Of a DNA stretch of 14,574 bases, positions 1 through 6,933 are shown in pieces. Position 1 is the stretch's first letter. Each line of letters starts with the position of its first letter. Source of the stretch: Desulfobacterales bacterium (GTDB lineage Bacteria > Desulfobacterota > Desulfobacteria > Desulfobacterales > UBA11574); the NCBI GenBank assembly GCA_012974475.1, contig JAAXQD010000173.1, positions 1-14,574 on the forward strand, read 5' to 3'. Position numbers and translations under genes: made by a program. The notes under the pieces were generated by a model. It had not been told where the DNA came from. It saw only the letters and a program-made list of their open reading frames with translations, and searched no databases.

Positions 1-284
1 TCGACCCCATATTGGTGTTCCGGATAATACTCTACCCAAAACATTCGATGGGAATCGATATTGAACTCCTTTGAAACGAGAGTGGCGATGTGGCTGCTGC
101 AACTTCTTACCGACATTTTACTGTCTTCAACGTCGGATACCACGACAATAATAGGCCTTAAATGCATGAGGCCCTTTTTATCTCCCTTTTTAAGATCATA
201 GATGCGCAGCCTGCATTTCCCGCTACCGAGTTTTAGCTTTCCGCCCCAACCATGCCAGAAAAATGTATCATCGTGTATAAGCAT
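1..284 (-). CDS. Conserved-looking hypothetical protein, C-terminus cut by left edge
   Basis: An open frame of 94 codons runs from an ATG at 284 leftward off the window with no stop. The product starts MLIHDDTFFWHGWGGKLKLG, continues with a basic stretch (KCRLRIYDLKKGDKKG), then a hydrophobic strand (RPIIVVVSD), and ends with WVEYYPEHQYGV at the edge. It reads as a small soluble alpha/beta protein with no signal peptide or membrane segment. I recognise no named family and assign no function. The frame stays open upstream of the ATG into the end of fmdB, so a GTG start there is possible, but the ATG falls just after the fmdB stop (22-bp gap) and needs no overlap. The ribosome binding site is weak. 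Position and strand suggest co-transcription with fmdB. Composition is protein-like throughout, which supports a real gene. Confidence 0.6.
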   Translation of the reverse strand, partial: MLIHDDTFFWHGWGGKLKLGSGKCRLRIYDLKKGDKKGLMHLRPIIVVVSDVEDSKMSVRSCSSHIATLVSKEFNIDSHRMFWVEYYPEHQYGV

Positions 285-306
285 AAAATTATCTTGGGGA
301 AAACAC

Positions 307-552
307 TTATTGCGTGTGACCGGGTATTTCGTAAGTGGTGCACGAACCGCTTCCACAGCTTCTGGTCTGGGATTTAGCCCCCTGGCCAGTCCCGGAACCC
401 ATGCCCATGCTATAGTTGGTGGAGCTCAAAACCCGTTCGAGATCCTCGCTGGCGCACTTTGGGCATTTGAGATCAATTTCTTCATCCTTATTCATGACGA
501 GCAGTTCGATAAATTCCTCACATTTTAAGCACTTGAATTCATATATCGGCAT
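307..552 (-). CDS. FmdB-family zinc-ribbon protein
   Basis: Small 81-residue protein beginning MPIYEFKC, the hallmark N-terminus of the FmdB/CxxC_CxxC_SSSS family. Two CxxC knuckles (C8/C11 and C30/C33) would bind one zinc ion. The tail (about residues 43-75) is Ser/Gly-rich with two more cysteines (C66, C71), as is usual for the family, which is named after a putative regulator near formylmethanofuran dehydrogenase or amidase genes. The actual role of most members is unknown, so regulatory function here is only a family-level guess. The start is secure: AAAGGAG lies about 7 bp upstream on the minus strand. It is probably transcribed toward the partial gene at the left edge. A 300-bp spacer with a palindromic repeat separates it from the upstream kinase gene, so it may have its own promoter. 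Confidence 0.88.
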   Translation of the reverse strand: MPIYEFKCLKCEEFIELLVMNKDEEIDLKCPKCASEDLERVLSSTNYSMGMGSGTGQGAKSQTRSCGSGSCTTYEIPGHTQ

Positions 553-711
553 GTTAACACTCCTTTAGACCCTTGAGCATAGAATCTGTATAATATTTTT
601 TTTTAAATATGGATCGACAATGATCTTTTCCATCATATTCACTAAATTGTCAAGATTCAACAACCCATGCTAAGGGCTCGCGTAAAAACAACTTCAAACC
701 AGTTCTAACTC
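553..711. other. Intergenic spacer upstream of fmdB
   Basis: AT-rich, with no convincing open frame. On the minus strand it holds the fmdB Shine-Dalgarno sequence and a run of nine A beside a TATTAT box (595-590). A TTGACA lies at 653-648, but no good -10 box sits at a normal distance, so I do not call a promoter. The rest of the gap, up to the kinase stop, is the palindromic element at 712-853. Confidence 0.5.
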
Positions 712-853
712 GTGTCCATCCACAAATGGTAGATTTTGGTTCGGGGCAAGGTCTGAGCGATTTTGAAACCGGAGGAATAGCGTGCTATTTTGAGGATTTC
801 AAAAGAGCGAAAACGCCGCCCAGGGCCGAAAGATGCCGTTTGTGGATGGACAC
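712..853. repeat. 142-bp palindromic REPIN/MITE-like element
   Basis: The ends are a perfect 15-bp inverted repeat: GTGTCCATCCACAAA at 712-726 and its reverse complement at 839-853. Pairing continues past one T:G position into GG/CC. The interior holds a second, nested inverted repeat: TTTTGAAA (761-768) with TTTCAAAA (797-804), and AATAGC (776-781) with GCTATT (784-789) around a 2-nt loop. The whole can fold into one long two-part hairpin in either strand. It encodes no transposase, and the open frame across it looks accidental. The right arm ends exactly at the last base of the kinase TAG stop codon. The layout resembles paired REP sequences or a miniature inverted-repeat element. Mobility is inferred, not seen: no clear target duplication flanks it. 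Confidence 0.6.
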
Positions 854-3039
854 TAACCCGCTACAGGCAATCGAACCTCAAACAATGCCCCCGGACCGTC
901 AGGGTCTTCAAATTTTAAAGTGCCGCCATGTTTCCGAACAATTTCGTGGCAGATATACAGACCGAGGCCGGTGCCGTCCCCCACCGCCTTGGTGGTGAAA
1001 AAAGGTTTGAAAATGTCCTTTTGGATCGACACGGGAATACCGGACCCGGTATCTTTGCACGAAAAAACAACCTGGTTTGCATGTGTGTCAAACCGTGTAG
1101 AAAGAAACACCGTCCCTTTTATATCCATAACCGCCTGGATGGCGTTGTGGATAATATTCAGCGCCACCTGACCCAAATTTGCAAAATTCCCCTGGATATC
1201 CGGCAACTCCGGGGCATAATTTTCAACGATTTTAAGATCGCAATGTTTATATTGGTTGTACATAATCCGTAACGCATCTTTGACAACGGAATTGATGCTG
1301 ACCGATTCTAAATAGGTCTGGGTTTGTCTGGAGAGTCCCAGAAGACTTGAAACAATCGATCTTGCCCGGACAAGTTCCCGATCGACAAACTTAAGATCAT
1401 CGATCAAGTCCTCGTCCGGGGGATTTTTTCTATCCCATTGTTCCATGTCTTCGATGGTCGACTGGACCAGACTGGTGGCACTTGTCAGGGGATTGTTGAG
1501 TTCATGGGCAACACCCGCAACCAATTGGCCGATGGCAGCCAGGCTTTCCGAACGGATCAACTGCTCTTGGGTTCGCTCCTTTTCAAAAAGGGCCTCTTTT
1601 AGGGCGCGGGTCCTTTCTTCAACCTTTTTTTCAAGATCCTTATTCAAGTCATCGATGACTTTATAGGAACGGGCGTTTTCAATGGCAAGAGCACTCTGGC
1701 TGGAGAGTGTTTCAAGAAGATCAACGTCCTCCTGTATAAAAAGATCGCCGGAACGCTTTTCACCCAGCACAACGAATCCATTCAACGTCTCCTCGAATAT
1801 CAGGGGAAGCGCTATCTCGGCATTCAACGCCTCCATATCTGAGAGTACATCCGGGGACATGGCATTTATGGTATCCTTTTTTAAACTGTTTTTTACAACA
1901 GGTTGGCGATGCGTCTGCATCCATTTCACCAGAGCGGAGTTCTCACCCCATATAAGCGGTTGATCAGAATTCATCTTTTTGCCGCGGACTGCAAAATTCA
2001 CGTATTTTTTCCCGGAGATGCCTGACAAAAATAGGGTGCAATGGTCCACGAACATCGTGTCGGCCACCGTATCCATCAGAAGTTTTGCAATTGCGTCAAA
2101 ATCAAGCACCGACACGACCATCTGGCTCACATGTTTGATGGTCTTCTGATAGTCATATTTGCCTTTGAAGAAAATACGATCGACAAGGTTTTGTACGTTT
2201 GATTTTAACGGTCCAAAGACAAACGCAATGAGAATAAAAAAGAATATGGGGAAATACATCGAATTTGAAAGATGAAACCCCTTGAAAATGTTGTCGGCCA
2301 CAATAATGAGCAGGGCATACAAGCATGTTAAAAACGCCGTCAGAATCGAATAGATAAGGCTTTTTCTGATCAAAATCCCCATGTCCAGCAAGTCGTGTTT
2401 GAAAAGGCCTACCGCAAAAATAATCAAGGGAATAAAACTTAAATTGCCGAGAGGGTACACCGAACATCCCTGGATCGTAAAGACATTCAGCCCGTTCATG
2501 AGACCCATGATTCCAAATCCGGCAAAAAGATACTTCAGCCTGTTCTTGTGGGAGTTGCTTTGTTCCTGCTGTATGGCCTGATGGATCAGTATCAAAACAT
2601 ATAGGGTAACAAAGAGACTGGCCAGGCCGAAGAAAGGATAGAGGGGGCCGCCCCTTGCGAAGTAACCAAAATAATGTTTCTGCATGAACGCAATATAAAA
2701 TGGCGTCGGTGTAAAGCACATCAGGACAAATGAATAGACATATGCCGCCTTGATCAGCCATTTTCGCCCGGAAATATTGAGATAGGCATGGAAAAAATGG
2801 ACATATACCGGGAAGAGGTAGACAATGAAAAAATGATCCGTGCGACTGACAAAAAGCGCTGCTTCCGCTGATTTGACATTGAAGGCAAATAGGATGTCAA
2901 AGTAAAGAAAAGACCCGAGCACGCAAATGGTTAAAAAAAGAAAGTTGGTCCGGGTCCTTGGCCCGCGAAAAATCGCCAAAGCCGCCAGTGCGAGAAAGCA
3001 AATCAGCGTCAACAATGGTGGAATGCTGTAGAAGGTCAT
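853..3039 (-). CDS. Multi-pass membrane GAF-domain sensor histidine kinase
   Basis: 728-residue hybrid-free sensor kinase. Residues 1-280 hold roughly eight or nine hydrophobic segments, resembling the 7TM histidine-kinase sensor region plus extra helices. Residues about 300-458 read as a GAF-type domain, ending in QSALAIENAR. A coiled coil (about 460-500) leads to the HisKA dimerisation domain, with phospho-acceptor H512 in VAGVAHELNNPL. The ATPase domain has an N box around N632 (NIIHNAIQA), G1 box DTGSGIP (663-669), F box (FKPFFTTK, 677-684) and G2 box GTGLGLYI (689-696). All catalytic motifs are present, so it should autophosphorylate. No receiver domain or response regulator is in the window, so its partner is unknown. 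The ATG at 3039 has no strong ribosome binding site. It lies downstream of recN across a 122-bp spacer with a hairpin. The stop codon abuts the palindromic repeat. Confidence 0.9.
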   Translation of the reverse strand: MTFYSIPPLLTLICFLALAALAIFRGPRTRTNFLFLTICVLGSFLYFDILFAFNVKSAEAALFVSRTDHFFIVYLFPVYVHFFHAYLNISGRKWLIKAAYVYSFVLMCFTPTPFYIAFMQKHYFGYFARGGPLYPFFGLASLFVTLYVLILIHQAIQQEQSNSHKNRLKYLFAGFGIMGLMNGLNVFTIQGCSVYPLGNLSFIPLIIFAVGLFKHDLLDMGILIRKSLIYSILTAFLTCLYALLIIVADNIFKGFHLSNSMYFPIFFFILIAFVFGPLKSNVQNLVDRIFFKGKYDYQKTIKHVSQMVVSVLDFDAIAKLLMDTVADTMFVDHCTLFLSGISGKKYVNFAVRGKKMNSDQPLIWGENSALVKWMQTHRQPVVKNSLKKDTINAMSPDVLSDMEALNAEIALPLIFEETLNGFVVLGEKRSGDLFIQEDVDLLETLSSQSALAIENARSYKVIDDLNKDLEKKVEERTRALKEALFEKERTQEQLIRSESLAAIGQLVAGVAHELNNPLTSATSLVQSTIEDMEQWDRKNPPDEDLIDDLKFVDRELVRARSIVSSLLGLSRQTQTYLESVSINSVVKDALRIMYNQYKHCDLKIVENYAPELPDIQGNFANLGQVALNIIHNAIQAVMDIKGTVFLSTRFDTHANQVVFSCKDTGSGIPVSIQKDIFKPFFTTKAVGDGTGLGLYICHEIVRKHGGTLKFEDPDGPGALFEVRLPVAG

Positions 3040-3093
3040 TGTATTCTAATTTTGAAGCGGTTTAGTTCTTTGAAACAAATCAATTTGAGGCGA

Positions 3094-3143
3094 GCTTCAA
3101 ATATGATTAAATTTTGTACTGGAAATTTAATCATACCTGAAGC
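3094..3143. other. Long imperfect hairpin between recN and the kinase gene
   Basis: A perfect 13-bp inverted repeat, TATGATTAAATTT (3102-3114) with its complement at 3123-3135, encloses an 8-nt loop. After a 2x2 mismatch it is extended by GCTTCA (3094-3099) with TGAAGC (3138-3143). It begins about 18 bp beyond the recN stop. It could be a recN terminator, a regulator-binding palindrome in front of the kinase, or a processing stem. The stem is AT-rich with no T-tract after it, so a standard intrinsic terminator is doubtful. Confidence 0.5.
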
Positions 3144-3161
3144 GGCATTATTCCCGAAAAT

Positions 3162-4877
3162 CTAAAGTATCACTTGATTTCTATTGTCCAGCATCTCATG
3201 GGCATGATCCAGCGTGGCTCGGGTTATTTTTTCGCCCCCCAGCATCCGGGCGATCTCTTTCACGCGTTCTGTTTCACTGAGTCGTTTGATGGTGGTGCTG
3301 GTTCTTCCATCTGAAACCCGCTTTGAGATCCTAAAATGATGATCCCCAAATTTGGCAATCTGAGGCAAATGGGTGATGCAGATGACCTGGTGATGACGGG
3401 CAAGAGAGGACAGTTTTTTACCGACGACCTCTGCCACACTCCCCCCGATTCCAGCATCAACTTCATCAAACACGATGGTCTCCACCGCTTCTGTTTCGGC
3501 AAGTATGGCCTTTAATGCGAGCACCACTCTCGACAGTTCGCCACCTGAAACAATACTGGGAAGCGGTTTCAAAGGTTCTCCCACATTCGGAGCAATCCGG
3601 AAGGTTGCTTGGTCGATCCCGGTTTCGAAGACGGTTTGTTCTTCAATTGTAAGATAAGGAGCGGCATCTTCATCCGCCGGCAGGGTTCGAAACGATATTT
3701 TAAACTTTGTGTGAGGCATCTTAAGGGAGGTCAGTTCTTTTTCTACTTTTTGGGCCAGTGTTTTTGCTGTTTCTTTCCTATCCCTGGAGAGTTTATGGGC
3801 CAGTTCGGTCAATTTCCCATGCAGTTCAAAAAGTTTTTCTTCAGTGTCGGCGATATCCTCGGATAAATTTCCCATTTTCGAAAGCTCATGATCGATGGAT
3901 TCAAGACGCAAAAGCACAGCCTCCAGCGAGCCTCCGTATTTACGCTTCAGCTTAACGAGGATGTCAAGTCGTGCTTCAACCGTATCCAGACGGCTTTCGT
4001 CCATCTGTATGTTTTTCAAATACGTTCTAAGTTCATCCGCAACATCTTCAAGATGAAAAGCTGCTTCAGCGATACGCTCCGCCTTTGGCCCAAGCAAGGG
4101 ATCTATGGTCGAAGCCCTCTCAAGATCTTTTTTCACAGCCAAAAGGTCTTCAACAGCAGCGCCCTGTGAATCATAAAGCATTTCGATGCTACCCTGGACC
4201 GCCTCGAAAAGTGCTTCGCTGTTTTTCAGGCGTGTCCGTTCCTGTTCCAGGGCAGTATCTTCTCCGAGAGTTACCGATGCTTGCCGGATCTCTTTTTGCT
4301 GGAATTCGAGCAGCTGTATGTGTTCCGCCTGCCGGTCTCTTTTATGCTTCAGGCCATTCAATTTCCGAATCAGCGGAACGATTTCGTGAAAACACCTGGA
4401 TACTTTCTCGCGCACAGCCGTCAACCCGCCAAATTGATCGATGATTGCCAGTTGCTGGTCTTCTTTTAACAACCCCTGATGAGCGTGCTGCCCGGATATA
4501 CTCCCCAGATTTTCGGTGATAAGATTCAGTATCCCAATGGTGGTAAAACGTCCATTAATATAGATCCGGTGTCGGTCCTTTCGGGAAATAATCCTTCTGA
4601 TCAACAGCCCTTCTTCAGGATTGTACCCGTTGTCTTTCATAATTTTTGCGATGGGGCTTTGTTTTTTGATTTGAAACAATGCTTCGAGTTCTGCTGTTTC
4701 GTAACCGGTACGAATGAGCTTTACCGTCGCCCGGCTGCCGAGGAGAAGATTGACGGCATTGATGATGATGGATTTGCCGGCGCCGGTCTCACCACTCAAG
4801 ATGGCCAGCCCCTCTGAAAAGGATATCTGAAGGTCGTCGATGATGGCAAAGTTTCTAATGGAGAGTTCTCGGAGCAT
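3162..4877 (-). CDS. recN: DNA repair protein RecN
   Basis: SMC-like ATPase of 571 residues, close to the usual RecN length of about 550-570. It acts in repair of DNA double-strand breaks by tethering or organising broken ends with RecA. The N-terminus MLRELSIRNFAIID is typical of the family and fixes the start, even though no strong ribosome binding site precedes it. Walker A is GETGAGKS (29-36). A long central coiled coil covers about 150-380. The ABC signature SGGELSR is at 444-450, Walker B with catalytic Glu is TIVFDEVDAGIGG (467-479, E472), and the H-loop is ITHLPQIA (501-508). Every catalytic motif is intact. In many bacteria recN follows nadK, but here it is the first gene of its strand run, with a divergent hydrolase upstream. 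A candidate promoter is at 4928-4956. I found no LexA-type operator that I could recognise. Confidence 0.97.
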   Translation of the reverse strand: MLRELSIRNFAIIDDLQISFSEGLAILSGETGAGKSIIINAVNLLLGSRATVKLIRTGYETAELEALFQIKKQSPIAKIMKDNGYNPEEGLLIRRIISRKDRHRIYINGRFTTIGILNLITENLGSISGQHAHQGLLKEDQQLAIIDQFGGLTAVREKVSRCFHEIVPLIRKLNGLKHKRDRQAEHIQLLEFQQKEIRQASVTLGEDTALEQERTRLKNSEALFEAVQGSIEMLYDSQGAAVEDLLAVKKDLERASTIDPLLGPKAERIAEAAFHLEDVADELRTYLKNIQMDESRLDTVEARLDILVKLKRKYGGSLEAVLLRLESIDHELSKMGNLSEDIADTEEKLFELHGKLTELAHKLSRDRKETAKTLAQKVEKELTSLKMPHTKFKISFRTLPADEDAAPYLTIEEQTVFETGIDQATFRIAPNVGEPLKPLPSIVSGGELSRVVLALKAILAETEAVETIVFDEVDAGIGGSVAEVVGKKLSSLARHHQVICITHLPQIAKFGDHHFRISKRVSDGRTSTTIKRLSETERVKEIARMLGGEKITRATLDHAHEMLDNRNQVIL

Positions 4878-4927
4878 AGAAGCGATAATCCAATTGTCTT
4901 AATGTGGGGAGAAAGACTATTTTCGAC

Positions 4928-4956
4928 GTTATCGCACAATATTGGCAACTTGTAAA
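4928..4956 (-). promoter_or_regulatory. Candidate sigma-70 promoter for recN
   Basis: On the minus strand TTTACA (4956-4951) and GATAAC (4933-4928) are 17 bp apart. They match five and four of six consensus bases. The implied transcript would begin about 45 nt before the recN ATG at 4877. Motif evidence only. Confidence 0.35.
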
Positions 4957-5013
4957 GATTCTTGTTATTTGTGGTCCATGGGCTTTCACGGGCAAGCCTT
5001 AAGAGCATATTCC

Positions 5014-5042
5014 TTGACAGATCGGGAAGATAAGGCTATTTT
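5014..5042 (+). promoter_or_regulatory. Candidate sigma-70 promoter for the hydrolase-lysoplasmalogenase pair
   Basis: A perfect TTGACA (5014-5019) is followed after 17 bp by TATTTT (5037-5042), five of six consensus bases. Transcription would start near 5049 and give a leader of about 110 nt before the hydrolase start, containing the hairpin at 5082-5138. Confidence 0.5.
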
Positions 5043-5081
5043 TTTCGTAAAAATCGTTTTCTTTCGAAATCTTTTTCAACC

Positions 5082-5138
5082 ACTCAAGTTTCGCAACGCC
5101 GCTTTCCGGCCATGCTCCACCGGGCGAAGAACTTGAGT
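5082..5138 (+). other. Leader stem-loop upstream of the hydrolase
   Basis: ACTCAAGTT (5082-5090) pairs with AACTTGAGT (5130-5138). After a 2-nt bulge (5128-5129), TCGC (5091-5094) pairs with GCGA (5124-5127). The enclosed loop is GC-rich and may fold further (CCGG/CCGG). The structure ends about 11 nt before the ribosome binding site, so it could affect translation or mRNA stability. It matches no riboswitch class that I recognise. Confidence 0.4.
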
Positions 5139-5161
5139 AAAATAGGTCAAGGATGGGTATT

Positions 5162-5938
5162 ATGTCTGAAAAAGGTATTGTATTTTTCCCGGACAACTTC
5201 ATCGAAGCCACACCCAAAGATTACCGATTGGACAACTATGAAGATGTATTCTTTCCGGCTCAGGACGGCACCCGTCTGCACGGCTGGTTCGTACACGGTC
5301 CGGATACGCGTGCAGTACTTCTGTGGTTTCATGGCAATGCGGGGAATATCAGTCACCGGCTGCACAATCTTAAAAAGCTTCACGATGCCCTTCAGATTCC
5401 GATCTTCATTTTTGATTACCGCGAATACGGCCTGAGCCAGGGGGAAATATCGAAGGCCGGGACTTTCTCAGACGCCCACGGAGCATTTCAATATCTGATC
5501 CGAGACAAGGGGTTTAAAGCATCATCTGTATTGCTGTTCGGTCGGTCCCTGGGAACCGCCCTGGCCGTCGATATCGCCGGCAGGGAAGACTGTCTGGGGG
5601 TCATTCTGGAAGCCGCGTTCACGTCCACGGATGAGATGATGCAACGCTATTTTCCTTTTTTTGCACCGCAGCCGACATCCACCGTCAAATATGACAGTCT
5701 ATCCTTGATCGAGAATATAAAATCACCCCTTTTGTTCGTCCATGGACAAGTTGATCAGACCATTCCGGTTTCCATGGCCCGTCGTCTGTTTGAAAAAGCG
5801 TCGTCTCCCAAAGATTTTTATGAAATCCCGGGCGCAGACCACAATGATACCTATCTGGTGGGCGGAAACGAATATTTTGCCGTGTGGCAGAAGTTTTTAA
5901 TCAATTGTCTCAATCGCAAGAAATCCCGTAAATCTTAA
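5162..5938 (+). CDS. Alpha/beta hydrolase, BEM46/ABHD13-like
   Basis: Serine hydrolase of 258 residues with one alpha/beta-hydrolase fold. From the ATG at 5162 the motifs are: HGNAG (57-61), the oxyanion-hole loop; GRSLG around nucleophile Ser129; the acid Asp198 in FVHGQVDQTIP; and the base His227 in GADHND. The triad is therefore complete. The order and the RLHGWF start of the fold resemble the BEM46/ABHD13 group, whose physiological substrates are mostly unknown; esterase or lipase-like activity is a family inference. There is no clear signal peptide or membrane helix, so it is probably cytoplasmic. Two in-frame starts exist, 5153 and 5162. I chose 5162 because AAGGAT (5149-5154) sits 7 nt ahead of it, whereas it overlaps the earlier ATG. 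The next gene follows after 14 bp, suggesting an operon. Confidence 0.85.
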   Translation: MSEKGIVFFPDNFIEATPKDYRLDNYEDVFFPAQDGTRLHGWFVHGPDTRAVLLWFHGNAGNISHRLHNLKKLHDALQIPIFIFDYREYGLSQGEISKAGTFSDAHGAFQYLIRDKGFKASSVLLFGRSLGTALAVDIAGREDCLGVILEAAFTSTDEMMQRYFPFFAPQPTSTVKYDSLSLIENIKSPLLFVHGQVDQTIPVSMARRLFEKASSPKDFYEIPGADHNDTYLVGGNEYFAVWQKFLINCLNRKKSRKS

Positions 5939-5952
5939 TTTTATCGAAAAAA

Positions 5953-6606
5953 ATGCTCAATCTTCTGATCGTCCTTACAGCCATAATCCTTCTGACGGTA
6001 CTGCTTCACTACGAAAACCGTCAAAATATAAAAGGTCTTCTGTCAGCCAAAGCTCTCCTGTCATCGCTTTTCATTCTTGCAGTTCTGGTGCAGCCCCACC
6101 CGATTACCCATTATTATCATTTTCTACTTTCGGGGCTGCTGTTATGTCTGCTTGGAGATATCTGCCTGGCCTTTCAGCAGGAAAAAATGTTTCTTTGGGG
6201 TCTGATCTCTTTTTTGCTGGGGCATATTTTTTACATATTCGGTTTTTTCTATGTCGCCCAACCCGGTGCGTGGACATGGGGAGGATCTATCATCGTTCTT
6301 TGTATCAGCAGCAGGATCTATTTCTGGCTCAAGCCCCACTTGGGGACAATGAAAACACCGGTTCTGCTTTACTGCATCGTCATCACCGTGATGCTTTCAG
6401 GAGCATGGTCGGTTTTAGACAATTCACGACTGATGTTATCGGGACGCCGAATGGTTTTTATCGGTGCTTTCCTTTTCTATATTTCCGACGTGTTTGTGGC
6501 CCGGGACCGATTTTTGAAAAAGGAATTTTTCAATCGGCTCGTCGGCCTGCCCCTTTATTACACCGGGCAATTCACCCTGGCCTTCTCTGTGGGATTTCTT
6601 GAATAA
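5953..6606 (+). CDS. YhhN/TMEM86-family lysoplasmalogenase-like membrane protein
   Basis: 217-residue polytopic inner-membrane protein with about seven or eight hydrophobic segments. It shows the family's conserved features: GDICLA with Asp69, FLLGHIFYIFGF with His91, LFYISD with Asp179 followed by ARDRF (183-187), and LYYTGQ with Gln206. Characterised TMEM86/YhhN members hydrolyse the vinyl-ether bond of lysoplasmalogens, releasing an aldehyde. That activity would fit an anaerobe that makes plasmalogens, but for this protein it is inferred from family only. It starts 14 bp after the hydrolase stop with a poor ribosome binding site (A-rich), which suggests translation coupled to the upstream gene. 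The hydrolase partner could act on a related lipid, though nothing in the sequence proves it. Confidence 0.85.
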   Translation: MLNLLIVLTAIILLTVLLHYENRQNIKGLLSAKALLSSLFILAVLVQPHPITHYYHFLLSGLLLCLLGDICLAFQQEKMFLWGLISFLLGHIFYIFGFFYVAQPGAWTWGGSIIVLCISSRIYFWLKPHLGTMKTPVLLYCIVITVMLSGAWSVLDNSRLMLSGRRMVFIGAFLFYISDVFVARDRFLKKEFFNRLVGLPLYYTGQFTLAFSVGFLE

Positions 6607-6610
6607 AATA

Positions 6611-6651
6611 ATTGTAACCGTTCACAGGTTCAGAGTTCAAGGTTCAGGGTT
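6611..6651 (+). repeat. Heptad GGTTCAR repeat, copy A
   Basis: After ATTGTAACCGTTCAC the sequence runs in 7-bp steps: AGGTTCA, GAGTTCA, AGGTTCA, GGGTTAA. The first 23 bases are identical to 10207-10229, so this is a dispersed family and not a local accident. It lies just after the lysoplasmalogenase stop. Confidence 0.7.
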
Positions 6652-6803
6652 AAGGACAAAGAAGACATGAAGATTCCAAGTCCTCATTACAAATATTCAT
6701 TTTCCCAAGTAATTGCCAATTTAACTTCATATTTTGGATTAGGACTGACGAAACTGACGCTTTTCTCGTAAATACGCATCCCAAATGCAGTCCGGGGACA
6801 AGA

Positions 6804-6843
6804 ATGGAACCTTGAACCCCTGAACCTTTGAACCCGTGAACGC
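6804..6843 (-). repeat. Heptad GGTTCAR repeat, copy B, inverted relative to copy A
   Basis: On the minus strand this reads CGTTCAC, GGGTTCA, AAGGTTCA, GGGGTTCA, AGGTTCC, units of seven to eight bases. It is the same motif as copy A in opposite orientation, so the two could pair into a long imperfect stem across about 150 bp. Confidence 0.65.
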
Positions 6844-6863
6844 CTAAAAAGGATTTACGGTTG

Positions 6864-6891
6864 TTGACTTAAAATTTAATTTTGCTAAAAT
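6864..6891 (+). promoter_or_regulatory. Candidate sigma-70 promoter for the ACT-domain gene
   Basis: TTGACT (6864-6869) and TAAAAT (6886-6891), each five of six consensus bases, are 16 bp apart in a very AT-rich stretch. The start codon is at 6934, giving a leader of about 35-40 nt. Confidence 0.5.
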
Positions 6892-6933
6892 AATTTCCTA
6901 ATGAGAAATTTTGGCTAAAAGGAGGAGCATACT

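Larger units (their letters stand above)
6607..6863. other. Repeat-bearing intergenic spacer without a convincing gene
   Basis: This stretch contains two inverted heptad-repeat blocks (6611-6651 and 6804-6843) flanking about 150 bp of unremarkable AT-rich sequence. A 34-codon open frame (6667-6771) lies inside but lacks a convincing ribosome binding site. No GC-rich stem followed by a T-tract is seen, so how the upstream operon terminates is unclear. Confidence 0.55.

Noticed and set aside
202..528. 108-codon plus-strand frame
   Set aside because: It lies opposite fmdB and the partial left-edge gene, which have clear protein character. It is an antisense shadow.
615..653. Promoter for fmdB based on TTGACA or TTGTCG upstream
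   Set aside because: TTGACA has no acceptable -10 box at 16-18 bp, and TTGTCG to TATTAT is 19 bp with a poor -35 match.
726..998. 90-codon plus-strand frame across the palindromic element
   Set aside because: It runs through the repeat and then antisense to the kinase gene, with no ribosome binding site or domain. Treated as accidental.
2153..2761. 202-codon minus-strand frame inside the kinase gene
   Set aside because: It is an alternate frame of the membrane-spanning part of the kinase, which has intact motifs. No independent support.
6667..6771. 34-codon open frame starting MKIPSPHYKY between the inverted heptad blocks
   Set aside because: It is short, has no convincing ribosome binding site and lies within repeat-associated sequence. 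I cannot separate it from chance.
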